From assembly GCA_012728155.1 (NCBI GenBank), contig JAAYFR010000044.1, positions 1-15,809 of the forward strand: a stretch of 15,809 nt of DNA, in the 5' to 3' direction. This stretch comes from Bacteroidales bacterium (GTDB lineage Bacteria; Bacteroidota; Bacteroidia; Bacteroidales; Dysgonomonadaceae). Shown piece by piece: positions 1-6,558 of this stretch; the first letter of the stretch is position 1; every line of letters starts with the position of its first letter. A model generated the notes under the pieces. That model had not been told where the DNA came from. It did no database searches and was given only the letters and a program-made list of their open reading frames with translations. The translations under genes were made by a program, and so were the position numbers.

Positions 1-438
1 ATGTGGAACTCGAATAGCGAACAATCGGGAAAGTATAAGCAATACCTGAAAGACCATGCCGAAAAGTTTGGATTTAATTCCGAAAATTTCAGTAACTTTA
101 CATTACATTTGGCAGCGATGTACAAAGGGGAAACTCAAAGGTACATTCAAGGTAAATTCAATGAGTTATTCGATCTAATTCAAGGTGCTCGGGAATCAAC
201 CCTGTCTGGAGAGCCGGACAATACTCCGAGGACATTCGCTCAAGCAATTAAGGAAGCATTAAATATTGAATACAATGGACAATCTGGAAGCAATGTTTTG
301 GCTGGCAACATTACGCCAAGCACAGAAGGGGGACGAGACAGCAAGGAAGCACATAGAAGAGGAGAACGAGCTGAGAGGGGAAATGAATCTCCCAACGATT
401 CAGGAGGAACTGAAAGCGGTAGCAGACAGGCGAAATAA
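1..438 (+). CDS. C-terminal part of a large mobile-element protein (5' end outside window)
   Basis: Frame 1 is open from the first base to a TAA at 436-438 (145 codons). The window happens to begin on ATG, so the true start is probably upstream. Residues 1-95 read as ordinary globular protein with aromatic and amphipathic stretches. From about residue 95 the frame becomes Gly/Ser/Arg/Glu-rich, as in the linkers of very large multidomain proteins of Bacteroidetes plasmids and phages. I recall that family only in general terms and cannot name it. The frame ends abruptly, and protein-like sequence continues in frame 3 from 423 (next entry), which suggests the stop comes from a frameshift. A second protein-like ORF overlaps the last 160 bases in frame 2. 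Mobile origin is inferred from this composition and from the position beside a tRNA 3' end. No catalytic motif is visible. Confidence 0.45.
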   Translation: MWNSNSEQSGKYKQYLKDHAEKFGFNSENFSNFTLHLAAMYKGETQRYIQGKFNELFDLIQGARESTLSGEPDNTPRTFAQAIKEALNIEYNGQSGSNVLAGNITPSTEGGRDSKEAHRRGERAERGNESPNDSGGTESGSRQAK

Positions 439-472
439 ACCCTGTCGCACAAAAATTTACAAAAGAAAATAA
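275..472 (+). CDS. Small overlapping ORF in the +1 frame of the large protein
   Basis: Frame 2 from ATG 275 to TAA 472 encodes 65 residues. The first 50 look like a real helical protein (EAMFWLATLRQAQKG, then HIEEENELRGEM and IQEELKAVADRR), with a more convincing composition than frame 1 over the same bases. The basic tail after residue 50 looks like out-of-frame reading. The ORF may be a genuine small gene overlapping the end of the larger one, or frame 1 may be the shadow here. I do not recognise the family. The choice between the two frames cannot be made from one sequence. Confidence 0.35.
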   Translation: MDNLEAMFWLATLRQAQKGDETARKHIEEENELRGEMNLPTIQEELKAVADRRNKPCRTKIYKRK

Positions 473-830
473 CCATTAGGTTAACTAACATTATTTGATA
501 ACTCAAAACAAAGAAGACAATGGAAGAATACAAAGGGATGACGCCGGAACAGATCATAGACAGTCTGAATCTGACAGAAGAGGACTTTCCGAATCTGAAC
601 AGGTACCAGAGCAAGGAGTACCTTCTGAGAGTACTCCAAGGACTGGCCAAGGCGAGCGGGTGTTCACTGGAGACGGCAGCAATCAATCTCGAGCACGACA
701 AGAGTATGATGTAAACAAAAAGTACTTTAACGAAGAGATAGACGACATTGTATCGTCGGTGACCGAGGTTAAGGGCGGTATGATATTAATTCCCTGCTCA
801 ACTTTGTCATTTGTGTTGAAATTGTGTTGA
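423..830 (+). pseudogene. Frame-shifted continuation of the large mobile-element protein
   Basis: Protein-like sequence can be followed through successive frames. Frame 3 from 423 reads QTGEINPVAQKFTKENN to a TAG at 477. Frame 1 at 475-495 reads IRLTNII and then TGA. Frame 3 from 498 reads TQNKEDNGRIQRDDAG and stays open to TGA at 828-830. Removing one C near 473-474 would join the first two pieces as KENNIRLTNII, so a one-base insertion explains that break. Two more shifts are needed, near 421-432 and near 495-498. The middle of the last piece is a hydrophilic linker, and its end (YFNEEIDDIVSSVTEV) again looks like folded protein. The last 15 or so codons probably run past an element boundary. 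This is read as a decayed gene. Sequencing error or programmed frameshifting is less likely with three breaks in 75 bp. Confidence 0.4.
520..714 (+). CDS. Small helical protein, 64 aa, in the +1 frame of the decayed large gene
   Basis: ATG 520 to TAA 714 encodes an acidic, largely helical protein: MEEYKGMTPEQIIDSLNLTE near the start, then a hydrophobic-patterned YLLRVLQGLAKASGCSLETA. The sequence just before the ATG (caaagaagacaatg) holds a weak AAGAAG purine stretch. As with the ORF at 275-472, it lies +1 to the hydrophilic frame of the large protein (frame 3 here). This repeated relationship makes a nested-gene arrangement worth considering. No family recognised. It may be expressed independently of the frame-broken gene around it. 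Confidence 0.42.
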   Translation: MEEYKGMTPEQIIDSLNLTEEDFPNLNRYQSKEYLLRVLQGLAKASGCSLETAAINLEHDKSMM

Positions 831-832
831 AA
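811..832 (+). repeat. Perfect 11-bp tandem repeat (TTGTGTTGAAA x2)
   Basis: TTGTGTTGAAA occurs at 811-821 and again, directly abutting, at 822-832. It lies between the decayed element gene and the 3' end of tRNA-Lys, about 50 bp from the tRNA. Short tandem direct repeats in such a place resemble recombinase arm-binding sites at the end of an integrated element. That role is inferred from position only, since no integrase gene and no second att copy are in the window. Confidence 0.6.
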
Positions 833-880
833 TAAAAAAGCACCTACAACAATAATTCTGTAAATGCTTGATAATCAAAG

Positions 881-953
881 TGACCCCGGAGGGACTCGAA
901 CCCTCGACCCAATGATTAAGAGTCATTTGCTCTACCAACTGAGCTACGGAGTC
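881..953 (-). tRNA. tRNA-Lys (anticodon CTT)
   Basis: The minus strand folds as a complete 73-nt cloverleaf. The acceptor arm is GACTCCG paired with CGGGGTC (one T-G wobble) with discriminator A. The D arm is GCTC/GAGC. The anticodon stem AATGA/TCATT carries loop CTCTTAA, giving anticodon CTT for lysine. The T arm contains GTTCGAGTCCC-type sequence. CCA is not encoded (CTTTG follows the discriminator), so the end is added after transcription. The 3' end faces the degraded element at 1-830, the usual geometry for an element integrated at a tRNA 3' end. Confidence 0.95.
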
Positions 954-966
954 ATTTTTAGGAGGG

Positions 967-999
967 CAAAGGTAGCTATTTTTTCTTTTGAAAAAACAA
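967..999 (-). promoter_or_regulatory. Promoter of tRNA-Lys
   Basis: On the minus strand a TACCTTTG box (967-974) matches the Bacteroidetes -7 consensus TAnnTTTG. TTG at 997-999 lies 22 bp upstream as the -33 element, slightly longer than usual. The predicted start at about 961 is a few bases before the mature tRNA 5' end at 953. Confidence 0.6.
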
Positions 1000-1070
1000 C
1001 CTTGGAGTGAATTTTTGCATTTTATTTTCGAAAATCATCACGCAAAATGATTCTTCTTTATACTGCAAGC

Positions 1071-1111
1071 AAAAAAAAGGAACAAATTATTAGATTTTGC
1101 TCCTTTTTTTT
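1071..1111 (-). terminator. Rho-independent terminator of HU gene
   Basis: On the minus strand AAAGGAGCAAA pairs with TTTGTTCCTTT (one G-T wobble) around a loop of about 9 nt, flanked by A and T runs. It starts about 24 bp after the HU stop codon. The A/T flanks mean it could also work in the other direction. Confidence 0.75.
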
Positions 1112-1134
1112 ATCCATAATCAACCAAGGTCTTT

Positions 1135-1401
1135 TTAGAGGTTGGATAATTCTGAGCCGGCTTTGAATTTTGCAGTTTTTTTAGCCGGAATGTCAATCGA
1201 TTTTTTCGTGCGGGGGTTGATACCTTTTCTGGCACTTCTTTCAGAGACGGAAAATGTTCCGAAGCCTACTAATACTACTTTACCACCAGCTTTCACTTCT
1301 TCTGAAATAGTTTCGAGGGTAGCATCCAACGCCTTTTTGGCATCAACTTTGCTAAGGCCCGATTTTTCGGCAATAGCGCTAATTAGTTCTGATTTATTCA
1401 T
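1135..1401 (-). CDS. HU family DNA-binding protein
   Basis: An 88-residue protein of the normal size and layout of HU/IHF histone-like proteins, which bind and bend DNA as dimers and organise the nucleoid. The N-terminal helices (MNKSELISAIAEKSGLSK) are followed by the family signature GFGTF at 46-50 and the DNA-contacting arm with KGINPRT at 60-65, including the conserved Pro63 that intercalates in DNA. Lysine-rich IPAKKTAKFKAG follows. It is a single-gene unit with its own promoter (1464-1494) and terminator (1071-1111). Start ATG 1399-1401 fits the family exactly. Several HU paralogues are common in Bacteroidales, so no specific symbol is assigned. Confidence 0.95.
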   Translation of the reverse strand: MNKSELISAIAEKSGLSKVDAKKALDATLETISEEVKAGGKVVLVGFGTFSVSERSARKGINPRTKKSIDIPAKKTAKFKAGSELSNL

Positions 1402-1463
1402 AAAAAAACGTAAATAAAGAAATTAAACATACATTAAGTCAAGGCTGAGCCTCATTTTGACGC

Positions 1464-1494
1464 CAAATATAAGCGATAAATCGAAAACAATCAA
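1464..1494 (-). promoter_or_regulatory. Promoter of HU gene
   Basis: On the minus strand TATATTTG (1464-1471) is a perfect TAnnTTTG -7 box. TTG at 1492-1494 lies 20 bp upstream as the -33 element. The predicted start near 1458 gives an untranslated leader of about 57 nt, A/T-rich and without a clear Shine-Dalgarno site. Confidence 0.7.
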
Positions 1495-1806
1495 GAAAAA
1501 AGATAAAAAGTATTTGTTTTTGGTAAAAATAGCCCTTTTGTGGGGCGAAAATCCGCATTCTCAACGAAATAATAGTTATTTTTGCGCTCCAACTATTAAT
1601 TATGGCGTGCACATGAATTAGGAAGTAATCAATAAAGTCAAAATTGTTCTCACACAAGAACATGATTAAAAGTGAGTTGCCTCCAGTAAATAATTCTAAT
1701 GAGAATCGGTATATTTAGAGTAATCAAAACGCGTAGCGGAGAATGATTCCTTCACATATCAAAGGTTCCAGATGCCAAAAGATAAAAATGAAATAATCGT
1801 ATAAAA
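1495..1806. other. Intergenic region between HU and the rhomboid operon
   Basis: About 310 bp without a convincing gene. A plus-strand TATTTTTG (1577-1584) matches the -7 consensus but has no TTG at the right distance. If used, it would give a leader of more than 200 nt for the rhomboid operon. A second near match, TATATTTA (1710-1717), also lacks a -33. Only very short ORFs are present (for example 18 codons from ATG 1662). No terminator, tRNA or strong hairpin was found. Confidence 0.4.
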
Positions 1807-2484
1807 ATGGATAATTCAAGAAATAGCTTTGCCGGGGTGCTACCCACCGTAACAAAGAATATTATCATCATAAACGGGATTATCTGGCTGGCACAGTTTG
1901 TGCTGCTGAAAAGAGCGGATATAGATCTTTCTCAGCAATTTGGATTACATTTTATCAAATCAGGCCAGTTCAAGATCTATCAGCTTGTGACCTATATGTT
2001 CCTGCATGATCCCTATTCCATCTCCCATGTCTTTTTTAATATGTTTGCCGTTTTTATGTTCGGCAGAACATTGGAGCAGATATGGGGGTCGAAACGCTTC
2101 CTCTCCTACTATCTGGTCACAGGTATCGGAGCGGGCCTAATTCAGATGCTTGTCCTCTTTTTAAGGGTGCAGTCGGTACTCCCGGTGGAGATGTACTCAA
2201 TGGTAAACAGCGTCACCGTAGGAGCATCGGGAGCCGTTTTCGGAATATTGTTGGCATTCGGCATGTTGTTTCCCAATTCACAACTCTTCATCATCCCCTT
2301 TCCCTTCCCTATCAAGGCCAAATGGTTTGTAATAGGATATGGATTGTTGGAACTTCTCTTCGGCGTAGCCAACCGTACAGGCGACAATGTGGCCCATTTC
2401 GCCCATCTGGGAGGCATGCTTTTCGGAATTTTCATGATTTTGTATTGGAAAAGAAAGGACCGGAAATATGGCAGATTTTATTGA
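1807..2484 (+). CDS. Rhomboid family intramembrane serine protease (first of pair)
   Basis: A 225-residue polytopic membrane protein with about six hydrophobic segments, the core size for a bacterial rhomboid. The conserved oxyanion-loop motif HVFFN lies at 74-78, the catalytic serine motif GASG at 139-142 (Ser141), and the last helix carries AHFAHLGG with His200 as the likely catalytic partner (His197 also nearby). Rhomboids cut transmembrane substrates within the membrane; no substrate can be inferred. It opens a compact operon and overlaps the next rhomboid gene by 17 bp. ATG 1807 has only an A-rich upstream region, as usual in Bacteroidetes. All key residues are present, so it should be active. 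Confidence 0.93.
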   Translation: MDNSRNSFAGVLPTVTKNIIIINGIIWLAQFVLLKRADIDLSQQFGLHFIKSGQFKIYQLVTYMFLHDPYSISHVFFNMFAVFMFGRTLEQIWGSKRFLSYYLVTGIGAGLIQMLVLFLRVQSVLPVEMYSMVNSVTVGASGAVFGILLAFGMLFPNSQLFIIPFPFPIKAKWFVIGYGLLELLFGVANRTGDNVAHFAHLGGMLFGIFMILYWKRKDRKYGRFY

Positions 2485-3355
2485 AAGATTGAAGTTGAGG
2501 TATAAGAGAGGCAACGTACTGACGAGGCTTATCTTTATCAACCTGTCCGTCTTTATTCTTTTAAAGATTGTCAGCGTCATTTTCACCCTGTTCAATATTT
2601 ATGCGATCGACCTGATTACCCTCCTTGGAATTCCGTCGCATATTCCGTTATTACTGCATAGGATATGGACACCTATCACCTATATGTTCGTGCATGAAGG
2701 TTTCCTGCATATACTCTTTAATATGCTCTGGCTCTATTGGTTCGGACAGATCTTCATGCAATATTTTACTGGACGGACACTCGGAAGCCTCTATGTTCTG
2801 GGTGGATTGGCAGGTGCCATGCTCTATGTGATTGCTTTCAATACCATCCCCTATTATACAGGAATGGAGAGAGGATGGATGATTGGAGCATCGGCAGCCG
2901 TAATGGCCATCGTAATGGGGGCTGCCTTCTATCGGCCCGATGTACAGCTCAACCTCCTCTTTTTAGGACCTATAAAAATAGTCTATATTGCGATTTTCGC
3001 CTTCATACTCGATTTTCTTTCATTGGGAAACCCCATGAATCCCGGCGGACATGTCGCCCATATAGGTGGCGCATTGTTGGGCTATTTTTTTGCCATCCAA
3101 TACAAGAAAGGGAGAGATATTACCGGTTGGATGGGTAGGGCGATCGACTGGTTTTTCGGTTTGTTCAAACCACGCATGAAGAGGCCGAAGATGAAAGTGA
3201 AGCATGCCCGGCAGCAAACCGATTGGGAATACAACCAACGTAAACATAGCGAACAGGAAGAGATCGACGCCATCCTCGACAAGCTAAAACAAACTGGATA
3301 CAGCGGTTTATCATCAGAAGAAAAAAAGAAACTTTTTGATGCAATCAAGAAATAA
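2468..3355 (+). CDS. Rhomboid family protease with C-terminal cytosolic domain (second of pair)
   Basis: A 295-residue protein. Residues 20-210 form a six-helix rhomboid core with HILFN at 81-85, the serine motif GASAAV (Ser142) and the His motif AHIGG (His198). The motif has Ala where most rhomboids have Gly after the serine; this variant still keeps the Ser-His dyad. After the membrane core comes a basic stretch (FKPRMKRPKMKVKHARQQ) and a helical C-terminal segment, IDAILDKLKQTGYSGLSSEE and following, which matches a small domain often attached to Bacteroidetes rhomboids (DUF6576-like, from memory). ATG 2468 lies inside the upstream gene (17-bp overlap) and the 3' end overlaps the next gene by 20 bp, so translational coupling is likely. 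Confidence 0.9.
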   Translation: MADFIERLKLRYKRGNVLTRLIFINLSVFILLKIVSVIFTLFNIYAIDLITLLGIPSHIPLLLHRIWTPITYMFVHEGFLHILFNMLWLYWFGQIFMQYFTGRTLGSLYVLGGLAGAMLYVIAFNTIPYYTGMERGWMIGASAAVMAIVMGAAFYRPDVQLNLLFLGPIKIVYIAIFAFILDFLSLGNPMNPGGHVAHIGGALLGYFFAIQYKKGRDITGWMGRAIDWFFGLFKPRMKRPKMKVKHARQQTDWEYNQRKHSEQEEIDAILDKLKQTGYSGLSSEEKKKLFDAIKK

Positions 3356-4460
3356 AAGACTGAAATTCACGGATATGATCAAATGGATTATCTTCGCGAC
3401 CAACGTGATGGCCATCATTTTGCTTTTCTTCTCATTCCTTTCCTGGCGCATCTCTCCTCTTAAGACCAACCTGTTTTCATATATAGGATTAGGATTTGGA
3501 TTCATCTTATTGATCAACATCGGCTATCTCAGCATCTGGGTACTCTTTTCAAAATGGAACCTTGCTTCAATCTCTTTATTGGCAATTCTTCTCTGTTATA
3601 AGCCCATAACCACATTCTTCCCACTGCATCTCACCCGTCAGATGGAGCCGGCAGGGAGCATCAAACTGCTGACTTATAACGTGCAGGGATTTCCCCACGA
3701 AAGGAATAAAGATGCCTCCGAACACCCCATACTCGATTATATTGCAGATACAGATGCCGATATAGTCTGTCTGCAGGAATACTTCGTCAGTAAAACCGGG
3801 CAGTCTCTCTTCTCTCAACGCGATGTGAACAAAATTCTCAGTCAATATCCCTATCGCTCAATCACCGGTTTGGAATCTTCGGGAAAATATCATACCTTCG
3901 GACTGGCATGTTTCTCAAAATACCCAATCGAGAATACAGATGAGGTGAAATTTGACGCCTCCTACAATGGTGCGACGGTTTATACCATCAATATTGATGG
4001 CGAAAGATATACAGTTGCCAATATTCATCTGGAGTCGAACAATATCAAAGAGGAAGATAAACAACTATATACCAATTTTCTTCAGAACACCGATTTGGTA
4101 GGATTGGAACAGGTGACAAGCAATATCCGTACCCGGCTGGGAAGGGCCTACCGGAAACGGGCGAAACAGGTTGAAAAGGTGAGACACTTTGTCGACCGGC
4201 AAGATACCCGTGGCACCATCATCTGCGGTGATTTCAACGATACCCCTATATCGTATGCCTATCACCGGATGAAAAAAGGATTAAAAGACGCATATGTCTC
4301 CACGGCATTCGGGCCGGGTATTACCTATCACGAAGATCTTTTTCTTTTCCGCATAGACCATATTATGCACAGCGAAAATATAAAAGCCTATCGGACAAAA
4401 AGAGATAAAGTGAAATATTCGGATCATTATCCGCTCAGGACTTTCTTGAAAATGGAATAA
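3336..4460 (+). CDS. Endonuclease/exonuclease/phosphatase family protein with N-terminal membrane segments
   Basis: A 374-residue protein. About three hydrophobic segments (15-35, 45-70 and 75-90) anchor it in the membrane, followed by a complete EEP-fold domain (DNase I/sphingomyelinase/inositol phosphatase-like). The metal and catalytic residues line up: N115 in TYNVQGF, E148 in CLQEY, H231 in NIHLES, D299/N301 in GDFND, D341-H342 in RIDHI and D363-H364 in SDHYPL. The family hydrolyses phosphodiester or phosphomonoester bonds in nucleic acids or lipids. The membrane anchor hints at a lipid or extracytoplasmic substrate, but this is inference. The start at ATG 3336 (or 3339) overlaps the rhomboid gene by about 20 bp. 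Following this pair of rhomboids with an EEP gene is, as far as I recall, a common order in Bacteroidales. Confidence 0.9.
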   Translation: MMQSRNKRLKFTDMIKWIIFATNVMAIILLFFSFLSWRISPLKTNLFSYIGLGFGFILLINIGYLSIWVLFSKWNLASISLLAILLCYKPITTFFPLHLTRQMEPAGSIKLLTYNVQGFPHERNKDASEHPILDYIADTDADIVCLQEYFVSKTGQSLFSQRDVNKILSQYPYRSITGLESSGKYHTFGLACFSKYPIENTDEVKFDASYNGATVYTINIDGERYTVANIHLESNNIKEEDKQLYTNFLQNTDLVGLEQVTSNIRTRLGRAYRKRAKQVEKVRHFVDRQDTRGTIICGDFNDTPISYAYHRMKKGLKDAYVSTAFGPGITYHEDLFLFRIDHIMHSENIKAYRTKRDKVKYSDHYPLRTFLKME

Positions 4461-4490
4461 GTGATGTCAGTAAATCAGCGAATCAGCAAA

Positions 4491-4856
4491 ATGTACAAGA
4501 TAAGCAAACAGTTTTCCTTTTCGGCGGCACATTCCCTTTTTGGATTGCCCGACAATCACCCTTGTAGTCGTCTGCATGGACATAATTATGTGGTGACCGT
4601 CCATCTCCGGTCGAAAGAACTAAATGAACAGGGATTCGTCCGTGATTATACTGAATTAAAGATCGTGAAGGAGTATATCGATGCCCAATTAGACCACCGG
4701 AATTTGAATGAGATCCTCTCACCCCTTAATTCCTCTGCCGAGAATCTGGCGAAGAAATTATACGACCTGTTCAAACCTCAGCTACCGGAACTCTACGCCG
4801 TAGAAATAAGCGAGACACCGAAAACATCAGCCATCTATGAACCTGAATGTACATGA
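4491..4856 (+). CDS. queD: 6-carboxy-5,6,7,8-tetrahydropterin synthase (QueD)
   Basis: QueD converts 7,8-dihydroneopterin triphosphate to 6-carboxytetrahydropterin, the first step specific to queuosine and other 7-deazaguanines. The 121-residue form starting at ATG 4491 (MYKISKQFSF) has zinc ligands H14, H29 and H31 (the last two in LHGH), the candidate catalytic Cys25 in HPCSRLHGH, His69 in LDHRN and Glu108 in SETP. The Cys and the neighbouring queE favour QueD over a eukaryotic-type PTPS. The frame is also open from ATG 4464 and GTG 4461, which directly abuts the previous stop; the 4464 start would add nine residues and has a weak GGA upstream. I prefer 4491 because the family fold begins there. 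It overlaps queE by 20 bp. Confidence 0.88.
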   Translation: MYKISKQFSFSAAHSLFGLPDNHPCSRLHGHNYVVTVHLRSKELNEQGFVRDYTELKIVKEYIDAQLDHRNLNEILSPLNSSAENLAKKLYDLFKPQLPELYAVEISETPKTSAIYEPECT

Positions 4857-5418
4857 AATATTCTACTCGCTCCAAGGTGAAGGTGAACGATCGGGAGAAC
4901 CATCCATCTTTATCCGGTTGGCGAAATGCAACCTGAGTTGCAGTTTCTGCGATACCGATTACGAAAGAGGAGTGAAGATGACTTTGGAAGAGGTGCTGCA
5001 AGAGGTTCAATCCTATGGTTGCAAATGGATTGTCTGGACCGGTGGCGAGCCGACGCTTCAACTCAATGAGGCTGTGGTGGATCTCTTTAAAGAGAAAGGA
5101 TACCTACAAGCCATAGAGACCAATGGCACAAGGAGGGTACCTCTGGGAATCGACTACATCGCCTGCAGCCCGAAGCAGCAATTCGAAAAAGTGAGGGAGC
5201 TGATCCCGGAAGTGGACGAGTTACGCTTCCCGATCCAAAAGGGAGATCCCTTGCCGGAGATCTCCATCCTCCCCAAAGCAAGACATCATTTTTTAAGTCC
5301 CATTTTCAACGATCAGGAGATCATTCGGGAAAATATCGACTATTGCGTCTCCCTCGTGAAAGAGAATCCAGAATGGGCGCTCAGCCTGCAAATACATAAA
5401 CTCATTGGAATCCGCTGA
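4837..5418 (+). CDS. queE: 7-carboxy-7-deazaguanine synthase (QueE), radical SAM enzyme
   Basis: QueE performs the radical ring contraction of 6-carboxytetrahydropterin to 7-carboxy-7-deazaguanine, directly after QueD. The 193 residues begin with VHEIFYSLQGEGERSGEPS (substrate and SAM region), followed by the radical SAM cluster motif C31-x3-C35-x2-C38 in KCNLSCSFCDT. GGEP at 69-72 and ETNGT at about 94-98 are both standard for the family. Length is at the short end of the usual range (about 180-220). ATG 4837 lies inside queD (20-bp overlap), giving tight coupling of two consecutive pathway steps. The remaining genes (queC, queF, tgt and so on) are not in the window. Confidence 0.94.
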   Translation: MNLNVHEIFYSLQGEGERSGEPSIFIRLAKCNLSCSFCDTDYERGVKMTLEEVLQEVQSYGCKWIVWTGGEPTLQLNEAVVDLFKEKGYLQAIETNGTRRVPLGIDYIACSPKQQFEKVRELIPEVDELRFPIQKGDPLPEISILPKARHHFLSPIFNDQEIIRENIDYCVSLVKENPEWALSLQIHKLIGIR

Positions 5419-5419
5419 T

Positions 5420-6334
5420 ATGAACAGATTTCAGATAACCATACTGGGTTGCGGTTCAGCCATACCCACCACAATGCACAATCCCCCTTCTCAACTGGTG
5501 GATCTGAATGAGAAACTGTTCATGATCGATTGTGGGGAGGGGACACAGATCCAGATGAGGAAATTCAAAGCCCGGATGGGCAAGCTCCATAGCCTCTTTA
5601 TCTCCCACCTGCATGGCGATCATATCTTCGGATTACCGGGATTACTCTCCACCCTCAGTATGCTGGGACGAACTGCCGATCTGAATATATATGCACATAA
5701 AGAGATCAGCCTCATGATTAAGCCGTTTCTCATCTATATGGGAAATCATATGTCGTTCAAGATAAACCTTATCCCTTTGAATCCGGAGAGAGAGGAGTTG
5801 ATCTTTGAAAACAGGTCGATAAGGATATTCTCTTTCCCGCTGAAACACCGGATTGCAACAAACGGTTTTCTTTTTGAAGAGAAAGAGTCGGCAAGACATA
5901 TCATTCGGGAGATGATCGATTTTTATAAAATTCCCCTGACAGAGATCCCGAATATTAAAGAGGGAGCCGATTTTATTACTGAAGAGGGAATTGTCATCCC
6001 CCACAACAGGCTCACCTCGGCGGCCTCCCCCTCCCGTAGATACGCCTACTGTTCCGATACAGCCTACGCACCTGAAATCATCCCTTTCATAAGGAATGTG
6101 GAGCTGTTGTATCACGAAGCCACTTTTGCAGAGAGCGAACTGGAGCGTGCCGGCGAAACTTATCATTCCACAGCCCGTCAGGCGGCGGAGATCGCCAAAG
6201 CGGCGGAGGTAAAACAATTGGTGATCGGCCATTATTCTTCCCGCTATAATGAACTGGGACTCCTTCTGAAGGAGGCGATCGCTGTTTTTCCAAATACAGA
6301 ACTTGCTTCCGAAGGTAAGGTATTTGACTTGTAA
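5420..6334 (+). CDS. rnz: Ribonuclease Z (tRNA 3' processing endonuclease)
   Basis: RNase Z cuts precursor tRNAs after the discriminator base, which matters here because the tRNA-Lys in this window lacks an encoded CCA. The 304-residue protein has the metallo-beta-lactamase metal motif SHLHGDH (H63, H65, D67, H68), further ligands H143, D213 in YCSDTAY and H271 in IGHYSSR, and the family N-terminus ITILGCGSAIPT with PPSQLV. An exosite-type insertion follows residue 150. ATG 5420 comes one base after the queE stop. The frame is open to a TTG at 5405, which would add five residues, but the ATG fits the family. It is the last gene of the operon that starts with the rhomboids. Confidence 0.95.
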   Translation: MNRFQITILGCGSAIPTTMHNPPSQLVDLNEKLFMIDCGEGTQIQMRKFKARMGKLHSLFISHLHGDHIFGLPGLLSTLSMLGRTADLNIYAHKEISLMIKPFLIYMGNHMSFKINLIPLNPEREELIFENRSIRIFSFPLKHRIATNGFLFEEKESARHIIREMIDFYKIPLTEIPNIKEGADFITEEGIVIPHNRLTSAASPSRRYAYCSDTAYAPEIIPFIRNVELLYHEATFAESELERAGETYHSTARQAAEIAKAAEVKQLVIGHYSSRYNELGLLLKEAIAVFPNTELASEGKVFDL

Positions 6335-6412
6335 TAGCTTATATCGCCAAAAGGAAAATCTTGATAGCCGGATTTGAACAATGTACCGACATCTTTTTCT
6401 GAATTGATCCGC

Positions 6413-6437
6413 AGGAAATCCAAAGAGATTTCTTTTT
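6413..6437 (+). terminator. Weak hairpin plus T-run after rnz
   Basis: AGGAAATC (6413-6420) and GATTTCTT (6427-6434) form an 8-bp stem with one G-T wobble and a 6-nt loop, running into a short T stretch. It lies about 80 bp after the rnz stop. The stem is A/T-rich, so termination would be weak. Confidence 0.35.
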
Positions 6438-6478
6438 ACAGATATCTCAAAATTAGAAGAAGTTTGCTGTTTTTTCTC

Positions 6479-6486
6479 TATTTTTG
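6479..6486 (+). promoter_or_regulatory. Possible -7 box for the T9SS-tagged protein gene
   Basis: TATTTTTG matches TAnnTTTG, 72 bp before the ATG at 6559. The only nearby TTTG (6463-6466) is just 12 bp upstream, too close for the usual -33 element, so the call rests on the -7 box alone. Confidence 0.35.
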
Positions 6487-6558
6487 TAACCTGCGGTTCT
6501 GAACACTTTAAAAAGTTGACTCATCAATAGCACGACGATTGATATTGAGAAACAAGGT

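Noticed and set aside
1439..1663. 74-codon minus-strand ORF upstream of HU
   Set aside because: Composition is that of translated A/T-rich intergenic DNA, and it contains the HU promoter.
5642..6232. 196-codon minus-strand ORF inside rnz
   Set aside because: It is antisense to a fully motif-supported ribonuclease Z and has the Arg/Cys/Gly-rich composition of a shadow frame.
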